From Streptomyces sp. BK340 (GTDB lineage: Bacteria > Actinomycetota > Actinomycetes > Streptomycetales > Streptomycetaceae): DNA of 64,000 nucleotides. The stretch lies in NCBI RefSeq assembly GCF_007827595.1, contig NZ_VISR01000005.1:310001-374000 (forward strand). The letters are read 5' to 3'. How positions within the stretch are numbered: the stretch's first letter is position 1; every line of letters begins with the position of its first letter. Below, in pieces: positions 22,366 to 30,258 of the stretch. The notes under the pieces were generated by a model. It saw only the letters and a program-made list of their open reading frames with translations. It was not told the origin of the DNA and ran no database searches. The position numbers were made by a program, and so were the translations under genes.

Positions 22366-22581
22366 CGTGCCTCCTGCCTGGCCGTGGATCCGCCTGTAGG
22401 CGGTTCGGACGCACAGCAGTACGGATGCGGAGGTCATTTGTGTCGGTGGTTTCGGGTAAAGATTCGCCCCGGTCGTGCCTGAGGGGCCGAGGACCGCAGT
22501 TGGTGAAAGGTTGACCTTCCCGCAGGAGAGTTGACTCTTCCTCGGGAGAAGCGAGGGGAAGCGCGGCCCTAGATTCGCCGC
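22366..22581. promoter_or_regulatory. Divergent promoter region, DUF4142 gene and oxygenase-like gene
   Basis: 216 bases between divergent genes. AT-rich patches occur around 22430-22475 and 22500-22545 (GTTGACCTTCCCGCAGGAGA, GTTGACTCTTCCTCGGGAGA). These two share GTTGACYYTTCC spaced about 19 bases and could be direct repeats of a regulator site or overlapping -35 elements. Confidence 0.45.
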
Positions 22582-23268
22582 ATGCCCCCACAGCCACCTC
22601 CGAGAACGCCCGCCGCACTGCCCGTCCTGCCCTACCGCAAGCCCACCAAGGGCCGCGACTACTGGGTCCTGGACGACGTCCTGCCGGATGTCGACGCGGT
22701 GCGCGAGCGGTGTCTGGCGAAGGACGACTGGGTCAAGGGCTACCCGTACACCTCGGAGACCTGGCCCGGACTGCGTGCGATGCCCGGCCTGGAGCCCGGT
22801 GAACTCGGCCGCATCGAGAAGCTGGTGAAGCAGGCGACCGGGGCCAGGGAGCTTTGGGTGCAGCAGGCGCCCGGCGGCGGCACCCTCAACCACAACTGCG
22901 TGCAGGTGGTCGGCGAGGGCGAGAGCGAACCGCGCCCGCACACCGACTCGCGTGCGCTGTGCCGGTACGCGGCCGTGCTGTACCTCAACCCGCAGGTGCC
23001 CAAGGACTGCGGCACCAGCTTCTTCCGCCAGTCCCTGCCCGGCGGCCGGCTCGGCGGCAACGTCGTCCAGGCCCCGCACAACAACCTCGTCGAGGCACTC
23101 GGTACCCGCTTCGTCACCCCGGACGCCTTCGAGGAGGACGTCCGCGTCCCGCACCGGTACAACCGCCTCCTCCTCTACAACGCCAACCTGGTGCACAGCG
23201 CGACCGGTTACTTCGGCAAGGAGCTGGCGCAGAAGCGGATGACGGCCGTCTTCTTCTGGATGGCCTGA
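22582..23268 (+). CDS. DUF6445-like protein, probable 2-oxoglutarate/Fe(II) oxygenase fold
   Basis: A 228-residue cytoplasmic protein. A jelly-roll oxygenase fold is suggested by the metal triad: RPHTDSRALCRYAAVLYLN supplies HxD (about residue 118), and YNANLVHSATGYFG supplies the distal His, followed by KRMTAVFFWMA with a basic residue that would hold 2-oxoglutarate. CGTSFFRQS is a typical internal strand. The N-terminus is Pro-rich (PQPPPRTPAALPVLPYRKPT). The ATG at 22582 has only a weak upstream purine stretch. Substrate is unknown. It is divergent from the DUF4142 gene and followed by a patch of decayed genes. Confidence 0.75.
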   Translation: MPPQPPPRTPAALPVLPYRKPTKGRDYWVLDDVLPDVDAVRERCLAKDDWVKGYPYTSETWPGLRAMPGLEPGELGRIEKLVKQATGARELWVQQAPGGGTLNHNCVQVVGEGESEPRPHTDSRALCRYAAVLYLNPQVPKDCGTSFFRQSLPGGRLGGNVVQAPHNNLVEALGTRFVTPDAFEEDVRVPHRYNRLLLYNANLVHSATGYFGKELAQKRMTAVFFWMA

Positions 23269-23386
23269 GCGGCACCGCCCCGGCCCGCCGGCCCACCCGT
23301 ACGGAGCAGCCCCCGTGGTCTCCGGGCCGGACGGGCCGGATCGTCGTACCTACGACCGACCCGGGGACGACGGCGGAGGTACGGCC

Positions 23387-23658
23387 ATGACGCAGCACAC
23401 CCGTCCGGCACGGGCGGGGAAGACCGACTGGGCCGAGGGGGGACTCGTCTTCGCGGGAGTGCTGCTCCTGCTGGAGGGCGTCCTCGCCGTCCTCCAGGGC
23501 ATCTCCGCGATCGCGGCGGCCGCGACCACGTGGCGCGCTGGAGCCTCGGCGTCCTGGCGAAGCCGCAGTCGGCCGGCGTCACCTTCCGACAGGCCCTCGT
23601 CAACGGTGAGTTGGGCATCCTGGAGAAGCTGACGGGGCTGCGTCCACAGGGCGGGTGA
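23387..23658 (+). pseudogene. Remnant: DUF7144-like membrane protein start fused out of frame to a sigma-factor-like tail
   Basis: A good ribosome binding site (GGAGGT) and ATG at 23387 begin a reading frame that resembles small Streptomyces membrane proteins (WAEGGLVFAGVLLLLEGVLA, VLQGISAIA) but loses similarity after about residue 45, near 23515. In another frame the next ~130 bases read DHVARWSLGVLAKPQSAGVT and FRQALVNGELGILEKLTG, ending at TGA 23656-23658. That resembles the SnoaL-like C-terminal domain of SigJ-type sigma factors. The two pieces are joined by a deletion, so neither gene is functional. An intact 82-residue product ending at 23632 could still be made. Confidence 0.6.
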
Positions 23659-24242
23659 CTACGGCGTCCTCGGCCCGGGAGGCGCCGGGCAGGCACTTGC
23701 CGACCATGACGAAGAAGAGCACCAGGCCCGCCGTCAGCAGGGCATGGCCGAGGCCGGCGATACCGGCGACGGCGTCCGAGCCGGAGCGGCCGAGGACCGT
23801 CGGCGTTCCGTGCAGGGTCATCATGCCGACGGTCACCGCCAGGCCGGCGTTGCAGGTCCGGAAGAACCAGCCGGACAGCCGTCTGGGCACGCCGGGCCAG
23901 CGCCCACTGATCGTGCGTCGCCTTCGTGATCGACCCGGCCCAGCGCGAGGAGGACTCCCCGCTCAGGGCCCGCAGATCCCGCCCGGCCAGCGTGCCGAGG
24001 TGGTCACCGATCAGCTGGGCTCCCGGCCGGGGTTCCTCGCACGAGAGCACGTAGATCGCGGCGCCGACGGGGCCGAGATAGAGGGTCACCAGGACCCAGC
24101 CCCACTTCATCACGGTGAGTTCGGGGTTCTTCGTGAATGCGTCGTACGCGACGTAGACGGTGGACAGGACGACCAGGAGGAACCAGACGTACATCAGTGC
24201 GTCGGCCGTGGTCCCGCTGATGCCGCTGCCGGCCACATGCAT
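23600..24242 (-). pseudogene. Remnant of membrane protein gene(s), frameshifted
   Basis: The 5' part (from ATG 24242, or ATG 24194 as MYVWFLLVVLSTVYVAYDAF) reads as two membrane helices with PELTVMKWGWVLVTLYLGPV and AAIYVLSCEEPRPG, resembling the start of DUF4396-type proteins. It then continues through unlike sequence (HLGTLAGRDLRALSGESSSR, ATHDQWALARRAQT). The hydrophobic sequence resumes in a different frame from about 23890 to 23600 (LSGWFFRTCNAGLAVTVGMM, GLGHALLTAGLVLFFVMVG). At least one frameshift and a probable internal deletion or fusion are needed to explain this. A short functional product cannot be excluded. Confidence 0.55.
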
Positions 24243-24369
24243 GTGCGCTCCGTCCCTTGACGATCCGCTCGACGGCCGAGATGCCATGTCCCGCAAGCAG
24301 TCATGGTGCTCCAGGGCCATGTCTCGGGGCGGCCCGACGCACCTCGCCGCTACTTCTGGGAGGCCGCTC

Positions 24370-24645
24370 TCACTCCAGCGGCCCCGTGGGCTCATCGGCT
24401 TCGCCGTGCAGGTCCCGGTGGAGGCGTTCCCTGGCGGCCGCGAGGTGTTGGCCGTAGTCGGGCATGAAGATTTCGGGCAGGGCTTTGTCCAGGGTTCCGG
24501 AGATGCTGTAGATCGGTGACCAGACGGCCCGGTCGGGCAGGATGCCCTCGAGGTCGTTCGACTGGAACATCGCGTGATGGAGCCAGTCGGACAGCACGAG
24601 TGCCTGGTCGCGGGTGAGTCTGATGGTGATCGTGTCGTCGTCCAC
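24370..24645 (-). CDS. Small conserved hypothetical protein (91 aa)
   Basis: The product is compact and mixed alpha/beta (TITIRLTRDQALVLSDWLHH, YSISGTLDKALPEIFMPDYG) with an acidic tail. I do not recognise the family. Coding bias is normal and the start, GTG at 24643-24645, is preceded by GAGG and an AT-rich stretch. It stands alone between decayed genes and the Nudix gene, and is divergent from the latter. Confidence 0.65.
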   Translation of the reverse strand: MDDDTITIRLTRDQALVLSDWLHHAMFQSNDLEGILPDRAVWSPIYSISGTLDKALPEIFMPDYGQHLAAARERLHRDLHGEADEPTGPLE

Positions 24646-24793
24646 GACCTCAACCTACAAAGGGGACACCGTACCCATCGGGTTCGTGCCAGTACTGCCG
24701 ATCTGTGCGGTTTCATCCGCACGGGATGCGGAGGGGCGCGTCGCCGTGACCCTCTCTGGGAGGCTGCGGGCAGCCGGTGGAAAGGGTGCCTTG

Positions 24794-25327
24794 ATGGAGT
24801 GGAAGACCTATGGGGAGCGGCGGATCTACTCGAATCCGTGGGTGAATCTGTGCCTGGTGGACGTGCAGCAGCCTGATGGGCTGCGGTGGGAGTACCACGT
24901 GGTGCGGCTGCGGCATCTCGCGGTGGGGGCCGTCGTCAACGACCGGCGCGAGATCCTCATGATGTGGCGGCACCGGTTCATCACGGACTCGTGGGCCTGG
25001 GAACTCCCCATGGGGCTGATCGAGGAGGGGGAGACGCCGGAGCAGGCGGCGGCGCGTGAGGTGCTGGAGGAGACCGGCTGGCGTCCCGGGCCGCTGAAGC
25101 CGCTGATCTACGCCGAGCCGGCCAACGGGATCACCGACTCGCAGCATCATGTGTTCCGTGCGGACGGGGCCGCGTACGTCGGGCCGCCGACCGAGCAGAA
25201 CGAGTCGGACCGGATCGAGTGGGTGCCGCTCGCCGAGGTGCGGGGAATGATCGACCGGCGCGAGATCGTCAGCAGCGGGTCGCTCGTGGGGCTGCTGTAC
25301 GTGCTCATGGACGAGGGCATGCGCTGA
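24794..25327 (+). CDS. Nudix hydrolase
   Basis: Nudix enzymes hydrolyse nucleoside diphosphates linked to other groups. The 177-residue protein has a complete Nudix box, GLIEEGETPEQAAAREVLEE followed by TGW, at residues ~73-95, with metal-binding Glu residues in REVLEE. Flanking sequence (RWEYHVVRLRHLAVGAVVND, YAEPANGITDSQHHVFRADG) resembles the ADP-ribose/ADP-sugar pyrophosphatase branch. The ATG at 24794 follows AAAGGGTG. The gene is followed 59 bases later by a DUF4328 membrane protein, but there is no clear functional link. Confidence 0.88.
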   Translation: MEWKTYGERRIYSNPWVNLCLVDVQQPDGLRWEYHVVRLRHLAVGAVVNDRREILMMWRHRFITDSWAWELPMGLIEEGETPEQAAAREVLEETGWRPGPLKPLIYAEPANGITDSQHHVFRADGAAYVGPPTEQNESDRIEWVPLAEVRGMIDRREIVSSGSLVGLLYVLMDEGMR

Positions 25328-25386
25328 TCCCCTCGCGGCTGGCGTGTCCCTGGCAACTCCGCGTGGCCGTGCGTCAGGATGATGAG

Positions 25387-26106
25387 GTGAACGAACAGAT
25401 AGTGGAGTCCGCCACGCCCTCCCGCTCCCTCGGTCTGAGGCCCATCGTGGTGTCCGGGCGGCTGACTGCCGGGTCCCTGCTGCTCGCGGGGCTCGCATGG
25501 GTCGTGCGGGCCGGGTGGGAAGTGCGGCTGGCCATGGCCGGGGAGCCTGCCTCGGGGCCGCCGGACCAGGGGGACGGGGTGCACCGGGCGCTCAACGGGC
25601 TGGAGGACTCGTACCACCTCGTCACCAGCATCGGAGGCGGCGCCGCCTTCCTCTGCGCGCTCCTCTTCCTCTCGTGGATGTGGCGGGTGCGGGACAACGC
25701 GCGCGTGCTCACGGGCCAGCCGCCGAAGTACGCCGGGATCTGGGTCTACCTGGGGTGGCTCGTGCCCATCGTCAACCTGTGGTTCCCGCGCGGCATCGTC
25801 GCCGACGCCTTCCGGACCACCGCTCCGGGACGGAAGCTGCCCGTCTCGGTGAACGTGTGGTGGGCGCTCTGGGTGATCGGGATGCTCGGCGGGGTGGGCA
25901 TCATGTACCGCGACTCCACCGACAAGCTCATCGCCCGCGCTTACACCGAGGTGTGGCCGCTGCTCGTGTCCGACGCCGCGGTCATCGGTGCCGCCGTGGC
26001 CGGCGCGTTCGCCGTGCGGGCCGTCACCGCCGTACAGGTGGAGCGGATTCGCCAGGAGCAGCCGGGTGTGGCGGCGGTGTCCGCCGCCGGCGCCGTCGAG
26101 GGCTGA
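25387..26106 (+). CDS. DUF4328 family membrane protein
   Basis: A 239-residue integral membrane protein with about five hydrophobic segments: LTAGSLLLAGLAWVVRAGW, SIGGGAAFLCALLFLSWMW, IWVYLGWLVPIVNLWFPRGI, VWWALWVIGMLGGVGIM and LVSDAAVIGAAVAGAFAVRA. The WVYLGWLVPIVNLWFPRGIV signature with DAFRTTAP after it is typical of DUF4328. The start is GTG 25387 with GGATGATGAG upstream. It ends in a cytoplasmic tail with RIRQEQPG. No function is known for the family. Confidence 0.85.
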   Translation: MNEQIVESATPSRSLGLRPIVVSGRLTAGSLLLAGLAWVVRAGWEVRLAMAGEPASGPPDQGDGVHRALNGLEDSYHLVTSIGGGAAFLCALLFLSWMWRVRDNARVLTGQPPKYAGIWVYLGWLVPIVNLWFPRGIVADAFRTTAPGRKLPVSVNVWWALWVIGMLGGVGIMYRDSTDKLIARAYTEVWPLLVSDAAVIGAAVAGAFAVRAVTAVQVERIRQEQPGVAAVSAAGAVEG

Positions 26107-26170
26107 GACCCGTCACCGTCCTGCCCGGGCGCGGGTGGTGGGGTGCCGTCGCACGGGCAAGGATTTACCC

Positions 26171-26836
26171 ATGAGCACCATTGCCGTCGTCGGCGCCGGG
26201 CCCGGGCTGGGTGCCGCCGTCGCGCGCCGGTTCGGGCGGGAGGGGTACGACGTCGCCCTCGTCGCCCGGGACCGGGAGCGACTGCAGGTCCTGGTGGGCG
26301 AGCTTGCCGACGAGGGTGTCGTCGCGCGTGGGTTCCCCGCCGATGTGCGTCGGCCGGAGCAGCTGGTGGCGGCCCTGAAGGATGCCGCGGCCGTGCTCGG
26401 GACCGTCGAGGTGTTGCAGTACAGCCCGGTCCCGCACCGGGACTTCATGCGGCCCGTGCTGGAGACCCGGCACCGGGACCTGCTCGGGCCGATCGAGTTC
26501 TCGGTGTACGGGCCGGTGGCCGCCGTGCAGCAGGTGCTGCCCGGTATGCGGGCGCTGGGGCGGGGGACCATCCTCTTCGTGAACGGCGGGACGGCCGCCG
26601 TGCCGCATCCCGAGCGGGCGGGCACGTCGATCGCGTTCGCCGCGGAGAGCGCGTACGGGCATCTGCTGCACGACCGGCTCGCCCGTGAGGGGATCCATGT
26701 CGCCCAGCTGGTGATCCCCGGGGCCATCACGCCCGGGCATGTGCGCAAGGACCCGGCCGTGCTCGCGGAGACCCTGTGGGGCATGCACCGGGAGCGGCAC
26801 GGCTTCCGGCACTACGCCGACGACCTCGACAGCTGA
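26171..26836 (+). CDS. SDR-family oxidoreductase-like protein lacking the catalytic Lys
   Basis: A 221-residue Rossmann-fold protein. The nucleotide-binding motif is IAVVGAGPGLGAAVARRFG (GxxxGxG) and the second strand carries VALVARDRERLQ, typical of NADP(H)-binding short-chain dehydrogenases. The region that should hold the catalytic Tyr-x-x-x-Lys reads SAYGHLLHDRLAREG: Tyr is present, but Lys is replaced by Leu. The preceding Ser is replaced within FVNGGTAAVPHPERAG. It may be a non-catalytic or unusual SDR. The ATG at 26171 follows a weak AGGATTT. It is 64 bases after the DUF4328 gene. Confidence 0.8.
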   Translation: MSTIAVVGAGPGLGAAVARRFGREGYDVALVARDRERLQVLVGELADEGVVARGFPADVRRPEQLVAALKDAAAVLGTVEVLQYSPVPHRDFMRPVLETRHRDLLGPIEFSVYGPVAAVQQVLPGMRALGRGTILFVNGGTAAVPHPERAGTSIAFAAESAYGHLLHDRLAREGIHVAQLVIPGAITPGHVRKDPAVLAETLWGMHRERHGFRHYADDLDS

Positions 26837-26931
26837 CCCGGCGGCCCGGAGATCGCTTCGCCCTGCGTGAAGAGCATTTGTGGGCCAATATGGTCGTATC
26901 GGGCCGCATTGCTCTCTTCAAGGGGGCCGCA

Positions 26932-27879
26932 ATGGCTGTCGAAATCCGTCCGCTCATCAAGCCCTCCCAGTTCAGGCGCCGGGGTGGCCTGCTGGGCGAG
27001 TGCATGGCGGAGTTCCTCGGGACCTTCGTCCTCATCTCCTTCGGCTGCGGCGTGGTCGCGATGGCGGTGGCCGGACTGCCCGGTTCGGGCCGTGCGGCGA
27101 CCCCCACGACGATCTTCCTCGCGGCCGGCGACTGGCTGCTGATCGCGTTCGGCTGGGCGTTCGCCGTCTGCTTCGGTGTCTACGTCGCCGGCGGTGTCAG
27201 CGGTGCCCACCTGAATCCGGCGGTGACGCTGGCGATGGCCATCCGTCGCGGGTTCGCCTGGACCAAGGTCCTGCCGTTCATGCTGTCGCAGGTGATCGGC
27301 GCGTTCGCGGGTGCGGCACTGGTCTACCTCGTGTACCACGACGCGATCAGCGCCTACGACCACGCCGCGACGGGGCCGAAGGTGAACGGGCGTACCAACG
27401 CCACGTTCTCCATCTTCGCGACCTTCCCGGCCGCGTACTTCCACGGCGGCATCTGGGGGCCGCTGATCGACCAGATCGTCGGTACGGCCTTCCTGCTCAT
27501 GCTGATCGCCGCCCTCATCGACCTGCGCAACCAGGCCGTGAAGGCCAACCTCGGCCCGCTGCTGGTGGGCTTCGTGGTCGCCGCGATCGGCATGTCCTAC
27601 GGCGCCAACGCGGGGTACGCCATCAACCCGGCCCGCGACTTCGGACCGCGGCTGCTCACCTACGCGGCAGGGTGGCAGAGCTATGCCTTCCCGGGCAGCG
27701 TGTCCGGCGTGTACAGCGGCTACTGGTGGATCCCGATCGTCGGGCCGTTCGTCGGCGGGATCATCGGGATCCTGATCTACGACCTGTTCATCGGCGATGT
27801 CCTGCTCGTGCGCTCCGAACTGGGCGAGCTGCCCGAGCCGGGCCGGGTCCGGGGGACGGAGGAGGTCGACGAGGAGTAG
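26932..27879 (+). CDS. MIP-family aquaglyceroporin
   Basis: Integral membrane channel for glycerol or water, 315 residues. It has six membrane segments and both half-helix signature motifs, VSGAHLNPAVTLAMA and YAINPARDFGPRLLTYAA. The Asp after the second NPAR is the mark of glycerol facilitators rather than strict aquaporins. The N-terminus is cytoplasmic (VEIRPLIKPSQFRRRGG), and the C-terminus is acidic (GRVRGTEEVDEE). The ATG at 26932 has AAGGGGG upstream. An in-frame ATG at 26890 is less likely. No glpK or glpD lies next to it; it is convergent with a winged-helix regulator. Confidence 0.9.
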   Translation: MAVEIRPLIKPSQFRRRGGLLGECMAEFLGTFVLISFGCGVVAMAVAGLPGSGRAATPTTIFLAAGDWLLIAFGWAFAVCFGVYVAGGVSGAHLNPAVTLAMAIRRGFAWTKVLPFMLSQVIGAFAGAALVYLVYHDAISAYDHAATGPKVNGRTNATFSIFATFPAAYFHGGIWGPLIDQIVGTAFLLMLIAALIDLRNQAVKANLGPLLVGFVVAAIGMSYGANAGYAINPARDFGPRLLTYAAGWQSYAFPGSVSGVYSGYWWIPIVGPFVGGIIGILIYDLFIGDVLLVRSELGELPEPGRVRGTEEVDEE

Positions 27880-27881
27880 TA

Positions 27882-28235
27882 CTAGTCCTCGTCGGGCTCC
27901 GACCGGTCCCCTTCGGACCCCGCTGCCGCCCTGCGGGCCGCCGACGCGATCTCCTCCAGCGCCGTCAGGTGGCCCGTCAGCGCGCGCCGGCCGGTGAACG
28001 TGAGGGCGGCCCAGGTGCGCGGGCGCTTGCCCAGGTAGCCCTTGCGGATGCTGACGTAGCCCGTCTTCTCCAGGGCGGAGAGCGTCTTGCTCAGCGTCGA
28101 GTCGGACACCTGGCAGTAGTCCCGCAGGACGGCGAACTCCGCCTCCCCGCACGCGGAGAGGTAGGCGGCGAGGGCCAGCCGGGTGGGGTGGTGGAGTTCC
28201 CGGTCCAGGGCGGGGGGCTGAGGCGTTCCGGTCAT
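27882..28235 (-). CDS. Winged-helix transcriptional regulator (HTH_34/ArsR-MarR-like)
   Basis: A 117-residue DNA-binding protein: ELHHPTRLALAAYLSACGEA, FAVLRDYCQVSDSTLSKTLS, ALEKTGYVSIRKGYLGKRPR and WAALTFTGRRALTGHLTALE make up a wHTH with a dimerisation helix. A Cys sits in the recognition region (DYCQVS). It overlaps the upstream membrane protein gene by ATGA (28232-28235) and is translationally coupled to it. Such pairs usually autoregulate; the direct repeats at 28762-28789 are the candidate site. Confidence 0.85.
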   Translation of the reverse strand: MTGTPQPPALDRELHHPTRLALAAYLSACGEAEFAVLRDYCQVSDSTLSKTLSALEKTGYVSIRKGYLGKRPRTWAALTFTGRRALTGHLTALEEIASAARRAAAGSEGDRSEPDED

Positions 28236-28696
28236 GCCGTGCCCACCCCGGTGGCCCGCAGCAGGTGCTCCAGGCCGCCCGCGAGACCGAAGGCCACCAG
28301 CCAGCCCGTCGTGCCGTACGGGATCGCGGCCAGCAGGCTCACGGCGATGGCGGCGAGGGGGAGCAGCCAGGTCCGCCAGGCGTACCGGCCGGGCTCGCGA
28401 CGCCGGTCGAACCAGCGGGTGACGCCGCCGTGGTGCGCGCCGATCCAGACCAGGGCGAAGAACGCGGCCAGGCTCAGCAGCCCGCCGGTCAGCAGCCACG
28501 CCGCCCACCCCGGCCGGCTGCCGGCGAGGCCCAGTGCGATGAAGCCGGCCGCGAAGGTCAGGGCCTGGCCGACGGCGTAACCGCGGGGCCTGGTCCGCCG
28601 GTCACCGGCCGTGCGTGCCGCGGCCTGGGCGGCTCGTGCGGCGGTCAGCGCGTCCTGTGCCTGCCGTGCGTCGATGGGGTCCCCCGTGCTGGCCAT
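28232..28696 (-). CDS. Small membrane protein co-transcribed with winged-helix regulator
   Basis: A 154-residue protein: a coiled N-terminal helix (DARQAQDALTAARAAQAAAR), then four hydrophobic segments (VGQALTFAAGFIALGLAGS, WAAWLLTGGLLSLAAFFALV, WRTWLLPLAAIAVSLLAAIP, GWLVAFGLAGGLEHLL). The family is not recognised beyond its frequent pairing with HTH_34 regulators. The ATG at 28696 has a perfect GGAGGT ribosome binding site. Its stop overlaps the start of the regulator gene. It is probably the main regulated output of the operon. Confidence 0.8.
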   Translation of the reverse strand: MASTGDPIDARQAQDALTAARAAQAAARTAGDRRTRPRGYAVGQALTFAAGFIALGLAGSRPGWAAWLLTGGLLSLAAFFALVWIGAHHGGVTRWFDRRREPGRYAWRTWLLPLAAIAVSLLAAIPYGTTGWLVAFGLAGGLEHLLRATGVGTA

Positions 28697-28761
28697 GTGT
28701 GTACCTCCGGTGTGGGTGGGGCAGTTGGTCGGACCGCCCACTGGTCACCTTCAGGATGGAC

Positions 28762-28789
28762 AGTACTTTCCAAGAATGCAAGTACTTTC
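28762..28789 (-). promoter_or_regulatory. Two AGTACTTTC direct repeats, candidate operator
   Basis: AGTACTTTC occurs at 28762-28770 and again at 28781-28789, 19 bases apart, in an AT-rich patch about 70 bases upstream of the membrane protein/regulator operon. Each copy contains the palindrome AGTACT. The spacing is close to two helical turns, fitting cooperative binding of the regulator at 27882-28235. Confidence 0.6.
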
Positions 28790-28819
28790 AGCGGCTGGTC
28801 CGTTACCCCGCACGCGGTC

Positions 28820-30145
28820 TCACCATCCCGTCAGCAGCAGGTGGTTGAGGAGCAGCGCGAGCACCGCCTGCGCGGTGAGCCAGGCCCGGGGGTGGGGCAG
28901 ATACGCGCACGCCGGCAGCAGCCACATCGCGAACGGCAGCCAGATGCGCTCGGTCTCGGCCTTGCTCATCCCGGACAGGTCGGCGACGAGGAGGGCGACA
29001 AGGGCGGTGCAGACGAGGACCGCCAGGCGGACGGCGGCGGGGTCGGTGCGGCGGGTGAGGGCCGTGGCCGTGCGGCGCAGGCCCGCCGCCGTCGCCGGAC
29101 CCGTGATCAGCACCGTGCAGGCCAAGTTGGCCCACACCCAGTAGCCGTAGGGACGCTTGCCGCCGACGCCCTGGTAGTAGCGGGTCACCAACAGGTGGTA
29201 CGCCGTCCACCAGTCGAAGCCCGCGAGCGTGAACGCCAGCGGTACGACGGCGAGTCCGGCGAGGAGGGCCAGGAGGAGCGCCGGGCGCTCGCGCACCCCG
29301 TCCCGGCCCAGCAGCAGGACCGCCGCCGCGACGAGGGCGAAGAGCGTGAGGCCGTACGACAGGTAGCAGGTCAGGCCGAGGAGCAGGCCGGAGGCCGCCG
29401 CCCGGAGCAGGGAGCGGCGGGTGACCGCGAGGGCGAGCAGGGCCACGGACCAGGCGGCGACCGCGGCGAAGTACGCGTCGGCGGAGGTGCCCAGCCAGAC
29501 CGCCGCCGGGGCCAGTACCAGGAAGGGGGCCGCCCGCCGGGCCAGGGTCTCGTCCGCCAGGGCGCGGACGGCGACCAGGACCGCCACGCAGGCCGTCGAG
29601 CCGAGGGTCACGCACCACATCCCGGCCCAGCCGCCGCCCCGCAGCCCGATCCGGTCGAGGAGGACGAAGGTGAGCGTCGCACCCGGCGGGTGACCGGCGA
29701 CATGGGCCGGCCAGGGGGCGGGGGTGCCGCTGACGATGTGATGGGTGAAGTCCCGCAGGGTGGCCGGGATGTCATGGAAGCGGCCGATGACCCGGAGGTA
29801 CTCCTCACGGGTGGTGAGGCGGGCCGCGATGCCCCGGTGCCAGCCGTCGACGAGGGCGAGGGAGAGGATCCAGGCCATGGCCGACGCCCAGGCCGTCACC
29901 AGCAGGGCACGCCACGGCAGCCGGGCGGCCAGGGAGGGGCCGTAGGCCACGCCGGCCGCCGCGAGGAGGACGGCGGCCGGCGTGCCGGGGCCCACGTGCG
30001 GGTCCCACTCGGCCAGTACCGGCGGCCAGTGCACGAACAGGACGCGGTAGGTGTCCTGGAGGTGGCGGCCGACCAGGACGGCCACCGTCACGAGCAGGGC
30101 GGCGGCCCCGGCGGCGTACAGATCACGGCGGAGGGAGCGGGTCAC
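28820..30145 (-). CDS. Polytopic membrane protein, GT-C glycosyltransferase-like
   Basis: A 441-residue protein with about eleven membrane segments. An early extracytoplasmic loop carries FVHWPPVLAEWDPHV and later WPAHVAGHPPGATLTFVLLD; acidic residues after the first helix are typical of GT-C transferases that use polyprenyl-phosphate sugars. The family assignment rests on topology rather than a full match. The ATG at 30145 is near the divergent molybdopterin gene (113 bases), so both may be controlled together. In context (GT2, DUF2064, methyltransferase, epimerase) it may add a sugar to a surface lipid or glycan. Confidence 0.7.
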   Translation of the reverse strand: MTRSLRRDLYAAGAAALLVTVAVLVGRHLQDTYRVLFVHWPPVLAEWDPHVGPGTPAAVLLAAAGVAYGPSLAARLPWRALLVTAWASAMAWILSLALVDGWHRGIAARLTTREEYLRVIGRFHDIPATLRDFTHHIVSGTPAPWPAHVAGHPPGATLTFVLLDRIGLRGGGWAGMWCVTLGSTACVAVLVAVRALADETLARRAAPFLVLAPAAVWLGTSADAYFAAVAAWSVALLALAVTRRSLLRAAASGLLLGLTCYLSYGLTLFALVAAAVLLLGRDGVRERPALLLALLAGLAVVPLAFTLAGFDWWTAYHLLVTRYYQGVGGKRPYGYWVWANLACTVLITGPATAAGLRRTATALTRRTDPAAVRLAVLVCTALVALLVADLSGMSKAETERIWLPFAMWLLPACAYLPHPRAWLTAQAVLALLLNHLLLTGW

Positions 30146-30258
30146 GTCGGCACGTTAGGCCGCACGGCCCCGTACGGGTCGTCGTACAGGCCGGACGTCA
30201 GCGTTTCGTCATGGGTCGTGCCCCCTTTCCCGGGCGCTTCGCGGCTTACGGTCGGGGC

